6,812 nt of DNA from Clostridiaceae bacterium (GTDB lineage: Bacteria; Bacillota; Clostridia; Saccharofermentanales; UBA5734): positions 1 to 6,812 of the forward strand of contig JAAYPL010000168.1 in assembly GCA_012519875.1 (NCBI GenBank), written 5' to 3'. The notes under the pieces were generated by a model that was not told the origin of the DNA, did no database searches, and saw only the letters and a list, made by a program, of their open reading frames with translations. The position numbers and the translations under genes were made by a program. Below are positions 1 to 6,651 of this stretch, piece after piece; within the stretch, counting starts at the first letter, position 1; the number at the start of each line of letters is the position of its first letter.

Positions 1-3000
1 GAAGCCGCCGCGCACAGCATGAAAGAAAAAATCGAGCAAAAGCTCCGTCAGGCTCTGCATGATGCCGAAGCCGACCGGACGCGCCGGCTGATCTCCCGCC
101 AGCTTGCCTTGCTGCCGGGGGCTGCGATATCCACAATTCATGCCTTCTGCCTTGATGTTATTCGCAATTTTTATCATTGTGTCCGTGATCCGGAAGGGCG
201 GCCGCTCATCGAGCCGGGTTTCGGTGTCGACGATGGTGTGGAAGCCGATATTTTGCTGGCGCAAACCCTTGATGAATGGCTGGCAACGCAATATGAGAAA
301 ATTGACCAAGCTCAAGAGGGCGACCTTGCCGATGAACGCCAGGTTACCTTTTACCGCCTGATGGAAGGCTACGGCAGCAATGGAAGCGATCGACCTGTTC
401 GCGAAATGATGATTCGGTTGATTAAATTTATTCGCAGCCTGCCTGATTACCCTGCGAAAGTGGAACGGTGGCTGTCGGATTTAGCCCGGGCCGCCGATCA
501 ATTTTCCGAAAGCGCCTATTTGGAAGCTTTGCTGCGGCAACTGATGCTGCTCTTGGAAAAAGCCGATCCCTACCTTGATGAAATGGAGGCCTTGCTGGAG
601 ACGGAAATTCGTTTTATTGCCCGGTCGGAGCGAAACCAAGCCATGAACCGTCAATTTTCCAACGTTCTGGAAACCTTGCGCGACCTGAACCGATACTTGC
701 GTCAAGGGGGCAGAGATTGGGATCTGATCGGCTCGTTGGGCGCTCGGCTGGCCAATTTGGATATTCCTCGCAATTTGGCCACGGATTGTGTCGAAAAAAG
801 AACCTTTATGGACCTTTTTATCCGTCACGTGGCAGAGATCGTTCATTGCTTGACCGGAGATTGCGGCACCGACAAGTACCGATCTCATTTTATCTTTCAA
901 ACCGGCCATCTGTTTTGTCTCAGCGCGGCCGAAATACAAGCAGACATTGCGGCTATGCTGCCGTCGATTCGATTGCTGCTCGAGCTGGTTCTCGGACTTG
1001 ACGGACAGTATGCAAAGAAAAAACAGGCCGCCGGCTTGATCGATTTCAGCGATTTTGAGCACTTGGCGCTGGCCATCCTGCGCGAGGACGAGGCCGGCGG
1101 CTACTATCGCCGGCGATTCAAAGAAATTTATGTTGATGAGTACCAGGATACCAGCAGCATTCAGGAAGCAATCATCGCCATGGTGAGTGACGGCAATTGT
1201 CTGGTGGTTGGCGACATCAAGCAAAGCATTTACCGCTTCCGTCATGCACGGCCGCAAATCTTTATTGATCGGGCGGCGGCCTACCGGGACGGTGAGCAGG
1301 GCAGGCTTTTTGTATTGAACAAAAATTTTCGTAGCGTCGCGGGGATCCTGTCGGCCGTCAATGATCTTTTCGGTCAGCTGATGTCCCGGGAAGCGGGAGA
1401 GATCGATTATGACCGGCAGCAGGCTTTGCAGCCTCACCGAGAAAACCCGCCGGATGGTTCACCGCCGGTTACGCTGTTGCTCATCAATCGGCAGCCGGCG
1501 ACCGAAACCATGATGTCAGCAGATGAAAACCAACCGGAATTCAACGGGCAGGGAGATGCGTCCGATCAGGATTTGTCCCCCGAAGAGATCGGCCGATATG
1601 AGCTGGAAGCATTGGCCGTAGCTGAACGCATGTACGACCTGCATCTGGAGGGAAGGGCCTGGCGCGATATGGTCGTGCTGGCCAGAACACATTCAATCGG
1701 CGGTGTTTGCCGGCAGCAATTGACAAAGCACAACATCCCGGTTCAGAGCAACAGCAAGGGTGATTTTCTTGAACCTCCGGTCATGCGTCAGATGGAAGCG
1801 CTTCTGCGCATACTGGACAATGGGCAGCAGGACATTCCGCTGGCCGCCGTTTTGCGATCCGAAATTTGGCAAGGTGGTTTTTCCGATCAGGATCTGGTAA
1901 AAATCCGAATTTTTGCCAATCAGCTGGAACCGGCCGGCCGTTTTTTTCATCAGGCGGTCGAAAGCTATGCCGAACAAGGTCCGGAAAAGGAATTGAGAAG
2001 TAAACTGAAAGCTTTCCTGGACTGGCTGGAGCAGGTGAGACGACGCGAGCAGTTGATCAGTATCGGTGAAATGATCGGTTTTATTTTCGACCAAACCGGC
2101 TGGCTGGAACGGCTGGCCGCGCGACCGGCCGGTCAAGGCCTTGAAGCCGTGCGTCACCTGCGTTGGTTCCGCCAATGGGCAGAACAGTTCGAATCCCGCC
2201 GGCCGCGAGGGCTTCACGCTTTTGTGGAGTATATCGATAATCTTCGGCGTCGCGAGACGATTGATGTGTCGCTGTCGGCAAATGATCATGGTGATGACGC
2301 GGTGCAAATTATGACCATTCACGGCAGTAAAGGCCTGGAGTTTCCGGTTGTCTTTTTGCTCGGCACCGGTTTCGGCATCACACCGAAAGACAGTTCGGAT
2401 TTTCTGATGATCAGTGAATCCCTGGGAATCGGTATGGATTTTGCCGATCCCGAAAGGCAGATTCGCTATCCGACCCACACCAAGCTTGCGATGCGGGAAG
2501 AACTGAAAGCCGCCGGCATGGCAGAGGAACTGCGCCTTTTGTATGTCGCCATGACGCGCGCCATGGACCGACTGTATCTGATCGGCTCGGTCAAAGTCAG
2601 TGCCGACCGGGCGGAAAAACGTCTGGCAACTCTGACAGAGCAGGCCAGGGCGTGGGCCGGCCGTCAGTTGCCGCCCTATCTTGTCTTGGCGGCTCGTAAT
2701 TATCTGGAATGGATTCTTTTAGCCTTGGCGCGAAAACCGGAAGTGGATTTCAGTTGGCTTGCCGGCGGTACTTTTCCTGTTTCCGACTGGCAATTACCGG
2801 CGTGGCGGGTTGAGTTTTTGCCGATCGAAGGTCTGGGCAAAAAATCCATTGATTTCACCATCGGTACCGACCGGTCGGAAAAGGACAAAACGGCTTGCGG
2901 CCCGGCCGGGCTTCTGGAAACGGTACTCAATTTTCAAACCGGTGAGATCAATTCGGATCTGGATCGGTTGATGGCCACAGCCGAGAGAAGAATCGTGACG

Positions 3001-3396
3001 CCCTATCGTTACGGGGCAGCATCGCGCTTGCCGGCAAAACTGACCGTCAGCGAACTCAAACGTCGTGAACAGGCCTTGGCTCCGGAGGAATTGCCGCGAG
3101 GGATCGGTTTGGTTCTTGACCGGTGGCCGGACAAGGAAGCATCTCAACCGACCAAACAGGCCGAACCGACACCTGTGGAGCAGGGCATTCTGCTGCATAA
3201 TTTTTTCCGCTACATGGACTTGCCGGCACTTTGTGCCGAGCCCGGGAGCGAGGAGATCGACCGGCAACTGACCGCGATGCAGGACAGGGCCGTTTTTTCC
3301 GCCCAAGAACGGTCGGTGCTCCTCGGTTTTAAAAAAGAATTATATCAATTTGCGGTCTCTGACCTTGCCAGGGACATGGCCGAAGCGGCGGGCTAA
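1..3396 (+). CDS. addA: AddA, helicase-nuclease subunit of AddAB (5'-partial, interrupted before the end of the nuclease domain)
   Basis: ATP-dependent 3'-5' DNA helicase and nuclease that, with AddB, resects double-strand breaks for RecA-dependent repair in the cytoplasm. The frame is open to base 1: residues EAAAHSMKEKI are the UvrD-type motif Ia (FTxAAAxEMKxRI), so the ATG at 19 is internal and the Walker A motif lies upstream. Further superfamily 1 motifs follow in order: TIHAFC (about 133-150), DEYQDT (1135-1152, Walker B), VVGDIKQSIYRF (1204-1239), NKNFRS (1318-1335), QIMTIHGSKGLEFP (2305-2346) and LRLLYVAMTRA with the arginine finger (2530-2562). GILLHNFF (3184-3207) opens the C-terminal PD-(D/E)xK nuclease domain. 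The frame then stops at TAA 3394-3396, although homology continues in the same frame to 3723. DEYQDT and the nuclease sequence fit AddA better than RecB. As read, the product would keep helicase motifs but lose the nuclease catalytic residues. Family assignment is firm; whether the stop is real is open. Confidence 0.93.
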   Translation, partial: EAAAHSMKEKIEQKLRQALHDAEADRTRRLISRQLALLPGAAISTIHAFCLDVIRNFYHCVRDPEGRPLIEPGFGVDDGVEADILLAQTLDEWLATQYEKIDQAQEGDLADERQVTFYRLMEGYGSNGSDRPVREMMIRLIKFIRSLPDYPAKVERWLSDLARAADQFSESAYLEALLRQLMLLLEKADPYLDEMEALLETEIRFIARSERNQAMNRQFSNVLETLRDLNRYLRQGGRDWDLIGSLGARLANLDIPRNLATDCVEKRTFMDLFIRHVAEIVHCLTGDCGTDKYRSHFIFQTGHLFCLSAAEIQADIAAMLPSIRLLLELVLGLDGQYAKKKQAAGLIDFSDFEHLALAILREDEAGGYYRRRFKEIYVDEYQDTSSIQEAIIAMVSDGNCLVVGDIKQSIYRFRHARPQIFIDRAAAYRDGEQGRLFVLNKNFRSVAGILSAVNDLFGQLMSREAGEIDYDRQQALQPHRENPPDGSPPVTLLLINRQPATETMMSADENQPEFNGQGDASDQDLSPEEIGRYELEALAVAERMYDLHLEGRAWRDMVVLARTHSIGGVCRQQLTKHNIPVQSNSKGDFLEPPVMRQMEALLRILDNGQQDIPLAAVLRSEIWQGGFSDQDLVKIRIFANQLEPAGRFFHQAVESYAEQGPEKELRSKLKAFLDWLEQVRRREQLISIGEMIGFIFDQTGWLERLAARPAGQGLEAVRHLRWFRQWAEQFESRRPRGLHAFVEYIDNLRRRETIDVSLSANDHGDDAVQIMTIHGSKGLEFPVVFLLGTGFGITPKDSSDFLMISESLGIGMDFADPERQIRYPTHTKLAMREELKAAGMAEELRLLYVAMTRAMDRLYLIGSVKVSADRAEKRLATLTEQARAWAGRQLPPYLVLAARNYLEWILLALARKPEVDFSWLAGGTFPVSDWQLPAWRVEFLPIEGLGKKSIDFTIGTDRSEKDKTACGPAGLLETVLNFQTGEINSDLDRLMATAERRIVTPYRYGAASRLPAKLTVSELKRREQALAPEELPRGIGLVLDRWPDKEASQPTKQAEPTPVEQGILLHNFFRYMDLPALCAEPGSEEIDRQLTAMQDRAVFSAQERSVLLGFKKELYQFAVSDLARDMAEAAG

Positions 3397-3723
3397 CCGG
3401 GGCGTTTTCACAGCGAAATCCCTTTTACGCTTGCTGTTCCGGCTTGGGAGATCCACAGTCAATACGCCGAATCGGAAACGACAGACACGGTTCTGGTTCA
3501 AGGGATCATCGATTGCTGGTACGAAAGTGAAACGGGCATTACGCTGGTTGATTATAAATCCGACCGGTTGAGCACGGATCCTGACGAATGTCGTGCCGAG
3601 CTTCGCCGACGGTACGGTCTTCAACTGGATTATTATGCCCGGGCCATTGAAGGCGCAACCGGCAAACCGGTTAATCGTCGGATCATCTGGCTGATCCGTC
3701 AAGGGCGGGGATTTTCCTTTTGA
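3397..3723 (+). pseudogene. addA: C-terminal nuclease part of AddA, downstream of an in-frame TAA
   Basis: This is 108 sense codons in the same frame as addA, closed by TGA at 3721-3723. It holds the AddA nuclease core: HSEIPFTLAVPA (about 3409-3444), LVQGIIDC with the metal-binding Asp at 3511-3513, LVDYKSD with Asp at 3550-3552 and Lys at 3556-3558 (the D...DxK signature), and QLDYYARA (from 3622). In AddA these residues make the metal-dependent nuclease site. No ATG or GTG lies in this frame here and no ribosome binding site is evident, so independent translation is unlikely. The reading is well conserved and otherwise undamaged, which points to a very recent nonsense change, a base-calling or assembly error (for example CAA, GAA or AAA read as TAA), or, much less likely, read-through. 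If the base is wrong, this and the upstream entry are one normal addA gene. Confidence 0.85.
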
Positions 3724-3727
3724 AAAA

Positions 3728-4276
3728 TCAGATTGTTTTCTTGTCGGATTCGGCTTGCCGCGTGTGACGAAGCATACGGAGGGCGTCCTGTTTGCGCTGG
3801 GCGCGTGTACCTTGAGCCTTGTCGCGAAGTCGGCGGTTCTTGAAATAATCTTTGAGCAATAGAGCACACTCGGTTTCCAAAACACCGCCGCGGACCTCAA
3901 CCTGATGGTTGAGGCGCAACGAAAACACATCGATGACCGAACCGGCCGCCCCGGCCTTGGGGTCGTAGGCGCCGAAAACCACTGTCCGGATTCTGGCCTG
4001 AACAATGGCTCCGGCGCACATTAAGCAAGGCTCAAGAGTGACATACAGATCACAATCGGTCAGTCGCCAGCTGCCCAGCCGCCGGCTGGCTTGTCGGATG
4101 GCTTCGATTTCGGCATGCCGCGTGACGTCTTGAAAGCTCTCCCGTCGATTGCGGCCGTGACCAATGATTTTTCCCTCGTGAACAATAACCGCGCCGATCG
4201 GAGGCTCGTCTTCGGCGGCTGCCCGAATCGCTTGACGGAGGGCGCTTTTCATCCGAACCGCGTCGGTCGGATTCAT
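3728..4276 (-). CDS. tadA: tRNA-specific adenosine deaminase TadA
   Basis: Zinc-dependent deaminase that converts adenosine-34 of tRNA-Arg(ACG) to inosine, allowing one tRNA to read several CGN codons. The 182-residue product shows the cytidine/adenosine deaminase fold signature: PPIGAVIV (25-32), HAEI with zinc ligand His54 and proton-shuttle Glu56, PCLMC with zinc ligands Cys84 and Cys87, and the TadA-typical FGAYDPKAGAAGSVIDVF (101-118). The frame is open further upstream, but the ATG at 4276-4274 is preferred: family homology starts soon after it, GGAG lies 10 bases upstream (4290-4287), and the ATG overlaps the TGA of the DUF3842 gene as ATGA. After KDYFKNRR there is a basic tail of about 30 residues that is slightly longer than in typical TadA and looks unstructured. 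The TGA stop (3730-3728) faces the distal addA TGA with four bases between. Confidence 0.95.
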   Translation of the reverse strand: MNPTDAVRMKSALRQAIRAAAEDEPPIGAVIVHEGKIIGHGRNRRESFQDVTRHAEIEAIRQASRRLGSWRLTDCDLYVTLEPCLMCAGAIVQARIRTVVFGAYDPKAGAAGSVIDVFSLRLNHQVEVRGGVLETECALLLKDYFKNRRLRDKAQGTRAQRKQDALRMLRHTRQAESDKKTI

Positions 4277-4704
4277 GTTTTTGCTTCTCCGTTCAGGGCC
4301 TGGAGAATCAGTTCGATTGCCTGATCCAGCCGCAGAAGCAGATTGTCTCCCGGCGCACCGGCGACTTGCAGATGGCATTTGTTGAGCGGAATCAGGATTT
4401 TCAAGGCCCGGCTGTTTCCGATCGCCGTGGCCATGGCCGGACTTAGTTCCCCCAGCATGGATCCGGCGGCGATGATCCCGATCCCTCCGATGATTATGTC
4501 GGCCCGGCCACAGTTCCAGATGACCGCCGATTCCCCGGTTGCACCGCCATCAGCCCCCGCCTTCAGCATCTGTGCCGTGGCCAGGGCATTGGTTCCGACC
4601 GCGGTCAGATCATAGTCGGTGGTGAAATCTTCTTTTCGAATCCGCTCGATGATGGCCCGGCCCAAGCCGCCACCCTGGCCATCAATGACGACGATGTGCT
4701 TCAC
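4273..4704 (-). CDS. DUF3842 family protein, unknown function
   Basis: A 143-residue protein that I recognise as DUF3842 by its pattern: an N-terminal hydrophobic strand followed by DGQGGGLGRAI (8-18), then GTNALATAQMLKAGADGGATGE (37-58; Gly-Thr and the two Gly-Ala pairs are the landmarks), GGIGIIAAGSMLGELSP (73-89) and KILIPLNKC (102-110). The strand plus glycine-rich loop looks like a nucleotide-binding or Rossmann-type start, but that is inference; no activity is known to me. No signal peptide or clear membrane span is present, so it is probably cytoplasmic. The start is GTG at 4704-4702, chosen because GGGAGG sits 8-9 bases upstream and the family begins at this point. It heads a two-gene unit with tadA, whose ATG overlaps this gene's TGA (ATGA at 4276-4273), so the two are probably translationally coupled. 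Transcription likely starts from the shared divergent promoter at 4740-4767. Confidence 0.88.
   Translation of the reverse strand: MKHIVVIDGQGGGLGRAIIERIRKEDFTTDYDLTAVGTNALATAQMLKAGADGGATGESAVIWNCGRADIIIGGIGIIAAGSMLGELSPAMATAIGNSRALKILIPLNKCHLQVAGAPGDNLLLRLDQAIELILQALNGEAKT
4287..4290 (-). promoter_or_regulatory. Ribosome binding site of tadA inside the DUF3842 gene
   Basis: GGAG on the minus strand, 10 bases before the ATG at 4276. It lies within the last codons of the DUF3842 gene and supports the short TadA start over the longer open frame beginning at 4378, whose first 34 residues have no family match. Confidence 0.65.
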
Positions 4705-4712
4705 AAGGCTTT

Positions 4713-4718
4713 CCTCCC
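4713..4718 (-). promoter_or_regulatory. Strong ribosome binding site of the DUF3842 gene, deciding a GTG start
   Basis: GGGAGG on the minus strand, within AAGGGAGGAAAG, leaves 8 bases to the GTG at 4704. No ATG competes at a suitable distance. It directly abuts the proposed -35 (4719-4724) of the promoter that runs the other way. Confidence 0.8.
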
Positions 4719-4747
4719 TTGATTAATGCTCTAATTGCCATTATAAT
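4719..4747 (+). promoter_or_regulatory. Sigma-A-type promoter for the zinc-ribbon gene
   Basis: TTGATT (4719-4724) and a perfect TATAAT (4742-4747) are separated by 17 bases. Transcription would start near 4754, giving a leader of about 58 bases before the ATG at 4812. The -10 overlaps the -10 of the opposing promoter. Confidence 0.7.
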
Positions 4748-4767
4748 ATCACAATGCCGAAAGACAA
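4740..4767 (-). promoter_or_regulatory. Sigma-A-type promoter for DUF3842-tadA
   Basis: On the minus strand, TTGTCT (4767-4762) and TATAAT (4745-4740) are separated by 16 bases. Transcription would start near 4733, about 30 bases before the GTG. Its -10 is the other half of the 8-base palindrome ATTATAAT (4740-4747), so both promoters use the same melted region. Confidence 0.6.
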
Positions 4768-4811
4768 TCGCTTGAAAACAGGATCGATTACCAAAGGATG
4801 GTTATAGGACG

Positions 4812-5540
4812 ATGGCTTTAAAAGACGGAAGATGCCCCAATTGCGGTTCAATCCTTTATTTGGACAGCTCAGTCGAAAAGGGACACTGCCTTTTCTGTGA
4901 TGCGGTTTTTGATTCCGCCCAGGCGATCGAAATTGCCTTGGATCCGACAGGGGTCGAATTCCCCAACCTGCCGCAACCCAAATACGAAGGCCCGGATTTG
5001 AGGCCCGGTGCCGGCTCCGCAAGGCCGGTGACAAGGACAAAAAGCCAGCCGGCTCCCAAAAAGGCCCAGCCCAAAGCCCCCCCGATCGTTGCGGAACCGG
5101 TCCGGATGCCGGACTTCAAGCTCGACAAGAAAACACGCACGCGCATCATCTTGATTATTCTCCTGATTGTCGTCCTTGTCGCTGCTATCGCGGTACCGTT
5201 GATCATGCGTCGGGAAGAGGCCCGTGAAAAATTGCTTGTGGCTCTGCCAACATTTACCCCTTCTCCTATCGAAGTGGAAAAGGATGTCAATATCGGCCGT
5301 ACCGACAACAGTTATCTGCTGATTGCCTTGAGCCGGGATATCACAAAGGATGATGCGATCCGCTTTTTTCAGGCTTACGCCCAAAAACGTGCTGAGATCT
5401 ACGGGATGGATTTAACCGAAGCGATATACGAGCCGGTCACGGTCAAAATCGTCACTCCGGAGGGTGGTTGGAAAATTGACCGACCGGCCGGCCGGGCTCT
5501 CCTTGAAGATGGATCGGCGGTTGTGGCCTTGAATCCATAG
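4812..5540 (+). CDS. Zinc-ribbon, single-span membrane protein, unknown function
   Basis: A 242-residue protein I cannot assign to a named family. An N-terminal zinc ribbon has CPNCG (Cys8, Cys11) and CLFC (Cys26, Cys29). A linker at about 50-100 is rich in Pro, Lys and Ala and probably disordered. A basic stretch (KLDKKTRTR, 103-111) precedes one hydrophobic span (about 112-132), followed by RREEAREK. The basic residues suggest the zinc ribbon stays in the cytoplasm and the C-terminal 110 residues lie outside, but charges on both sides make this uncertain. The outer part has a Pro/Thr/Ser segment (144-153) and then a likely small folded domain (165-240) with a predicted helix around DDAIRFFQAYAQKRAE. 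The start has a weak ribosome site: AAAGGA 13 bases upstream, and AGGA only 2 bases upstream. It is divergent from DUF3842-tadA and ends with TAG. A sensor or scaffold role would be speculation. Confidence 0.85.
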   Translation: MALKDGRCPNCGSILYLDSSVEKGHCLFCDAVFDSAQAIEIALDPTGVEFPNLPQPKYEGPDLRPGAGSARPVTRTKSQPAPKKAQPKAPPIVAEPVRMPDFKLDKKTRTRIILIILLIVVLVAAIAVPLIMRREEAREKLLVALPTFTPSPIEVEKDVNIGRTDNSYLLIALSRDITKDDAIRFFQAYAQKRAEIYGMDLTEAIYEPVTVKIVTPEGGWKIDRPAGRALLEDGSAVVALNP

Positions 5541-5610
5541 CCTTTCGGATGCGATAAAGACCTTGGCGCCCGTTTGTTTCAGATTTATTAACACTTGCGA
5601 TTCAAACTGG

Positions 5611-5673
5611 TCAAAGTCTTTTGCTAAAGTTAAATCGTATACAAGACGGGTATAAATAGCCTCCTTCTTTCAT
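5611..5673 (-). CDS. Possible 20-codon ORF, or the start of a broken gene
   Basis: On the minus strand GGAGG (within GGAGGAGAAAGG) sits about 7 bases before an ATG at 5673-5671, which opens a 20-residue frame (MKEGGYLYPSCIRFNFSKRL) ending in TGA at 5613-5611. A second GGAGG lies inside it. The short peptide matches nothing I know. One base over, the frame from 5669 is open to 5412 and reads KKEAIYTRLVYDLTLAKDFD and onward with protein-like composition, so losing one A from the AAA after the ATG would join the ribosome site to an 86-residue product. The last 43 residues or so of that product would be antisense to the zinc-ribbon gene. It may be a decayed second gene of the seven-span operon, a real small peptide, or chance. 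Confidence 0.25.
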   Translation of the reverse strand: MKEGGYLYPSCIRFNFSKRL

Positions 5674-5690
5674 CCTTTCTCCTCCAATGT

Positions 5691-5727
5691 AAAGCAGTTC
5701 CGGGAGTGGTGCCCCGGAACTGCTTTT
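5691..5727. terminator. Rho-independent terminator-like hairpin between convergent genes
   Basis: A perfect 14-bp stem (5691-5704 with 5713-5726), GC-rich in its upper half, encloses an 8-base loop (5705-5712). Read on the plus strand it ends in TTTT followed by CGC; on the minus strand it ends in TTT followed by AC. The U-tracts are short on both sides. It lies 23 bases past the stop of the seven-span gene and about 150 bases past the stop of the zinc-ribbon gene, so it most plausibly terminates the former and may serve both. Confidence 0.72.
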
Positions 5728-5749
5728 CGCATATAAATTATTCTGCGGC

Positions 5750-6502
5750 TCACAGGTTCTGTGGGCTGTCGTCATTGGTCAGGTTAGCAGCGACGCTGGC
5801 CTGGTCCGGCCTGCCTTCATCGGGCAGCAGAAGTGGTGAAAATCGGTTTGACAGGTCGCTTTCAACAGATGTTTTCTCCTGCGCCCCGTCCGCCACGACC
5901 TTTCGGCGACAGGTCAGCTTAAACTGAACAACCGAACCGCCGATCAGCCAGACAGCGGTGCTGATCAATATGAGGATCAAACCTGAAGGAGAAAGAGCGG
6001 CGTATTTGGCTGTGACATGGTCAAGGGGCCATTGATCCAGAAGGCCGGCCGCGCAAAAAGATAACAACCAGCCGCTGCTGGCGGCGGTCACGAAAATCAG
6101 AAAAGGCCGGAGCCGGAAAAAACCCAGAACCGCTCCCAACAAAAAAGCACCGCCGAACACGTAGAGCCGGATTCCATCGGTATCAACGGGCAAGAGTCGC
6201 AACACAAGATCTGCAATCAGAACCAGGACAGCGCCCCCGGCAAACAAAGCACCGACTCTGGTCAGAATACTGAAAAGACCTGCCAGCAAAACACCGGCTA
6301 CCGCAGCGACAATCAATTGATGACGCGGAGATGGAAAAAACCAGCCGCCGTACGTAAGACCAAGGTACACGCCGGCCAGAAGCCCGACCAGAGCCAGCCA
6401 GAGCCGCAACAACCGACCACCGGCCAAGGCGGTCACCAGCGCAAGCAGAGCAACAATCGCAAAAACCACCATACCCAACAATTCCAACGTCAAAACAGGC
6501 AT
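5750..6502 (-). CDS. Seven-span membrane protein, DUF4203/TMEM198-like
   Basis: A 250-residue integral membrane protein. Hydrophobic spans fall at about 5-27, 30-50, 62-81, 83-103, 112-129, 131-154 and 173-193. The RLLRLWLALVGLLAGVYLG segment (30-48), with small residues spaced along the helix, and the count of seven spans resemble the DUF4203/TMEM198 group; this is pattern recognition, not a search result. The tail from 196 is hydrophilic, starts basic (CRRK) and becomes acidic and Ser/Asn/Asp-rich, so it is probably disordered and cytoplasmic. The ATG (6502-6500) is chosen because GGAGG lies 6 bases upstream, and the stop is TGA. A possible -10 (TAGAAT, 6537-6532) has no good -35. The gene is divergent from the lipoprotein gene. 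No catalytic motif is visible; function unknown. Confidence 0.85.
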   Translation of the reverse strand: MPVLTLELLGMVVFAIVALLALVTALAGGRLLRLWLALVGLLAGVYLGLTYGGWFFPSPRHQLIVAAVAGVLLAGLFSILTRVGALFAGGAVLVLIADLVLRLLPVDTDGIRLYVFGGAFLLGAVLGFFRLRPFLIFVTAASSGWLLSFCAAGLLDQWPLDHVTAKYAALSPSGLILILISTAVWLIGGSVVQFKLTCRRKVVADGAQEKTSVESDLSNRFSPLLLPDEGRPDQASVAANLTNDDSPQNL

Positions 6503-6588
6503 AAGTCACCTCCGCAATGTGTCCTGCCTCTATTCTAACGTGAGCTTTGAAAAAGGAACAGAGGGAAAAGACAGGATAAATCAAGAAA

Positions 6589-6600
6589 AAATCCGGATTT
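6589..6600. repeat. 12-bp perfect palindrome, possible operator
   Basis: AAATCCGGATTT is self-complementary across all 12 bases and lies in the gap between two divergent genes, about 52 bases upstream of the plus-strand -35. A dimeric regulator could bind here, but I know no factor with this site. Confidence 0.3.
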
Positions 6601-6651
6601 CCAGAATTTTTACAAAAATACGAAAGAACGTTCCTTGCCCGTCTCCATCCT

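Larger units (their letters stand above)
5541..5749. other. AT-rich gap between convergent genes
   Basis: This 209-base gap separates the 3' ends of the zinc-ribbon gene (+) and the seven-span gene (-). It holds the hairpin at 5691-5727 and a minus-strand ribosome site followed by a short reading frame (5673-5611). The stretch 5541-5670 reads in another minus-strand frame as a protein-like sequence without stops. No tRNA or known riboswitch is recognisable. Confidence 0.6.

Noticed and set aside
19..21. ATG at 19 as the start of addA
   Set aside because: The frame is open to base 1, and the residues around the ATG are helicase motif Ia, which lies well inside AddA. The gene starts upstream of the window.
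481..1437. Long minus-strand open frames antisense to addA (for example 481-1437, 1693-2478, 2794-3306)
   Set aside because: They are shadows of the strongly supported addA frame, and their translations show no domain, signal or family pattern.
3710..3729. Hairpin GATTTT/AAAATC across the addA and tadA stops as a terminator
   Set aside because: Only six A/T-rich pairs with an 8-base loop; too weak for an intrinsic terminator.
4277..4378. Longer tadA start at 4378
   Set aside because: The extra 34 residues are low-complexity, do not match TadA and lie within the DUF3842 gene, whereas ATG 4276 has a ribosome site and an ATGA overlap.
4798..4821. Seven-codon upstream ORF (MVIGRWL) overlapping the zinc-ribbon start
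   Set aside because: It is too short, has no convincing ribosome site and no sign of a regulatory role; probably chance.
6627..6634. GAACGTTC as a Gram-positive LexA (SOS) box
   Set aside because: The known box has four bases between GAAC and GTTC; here they are adjacent, so the site does not fit.
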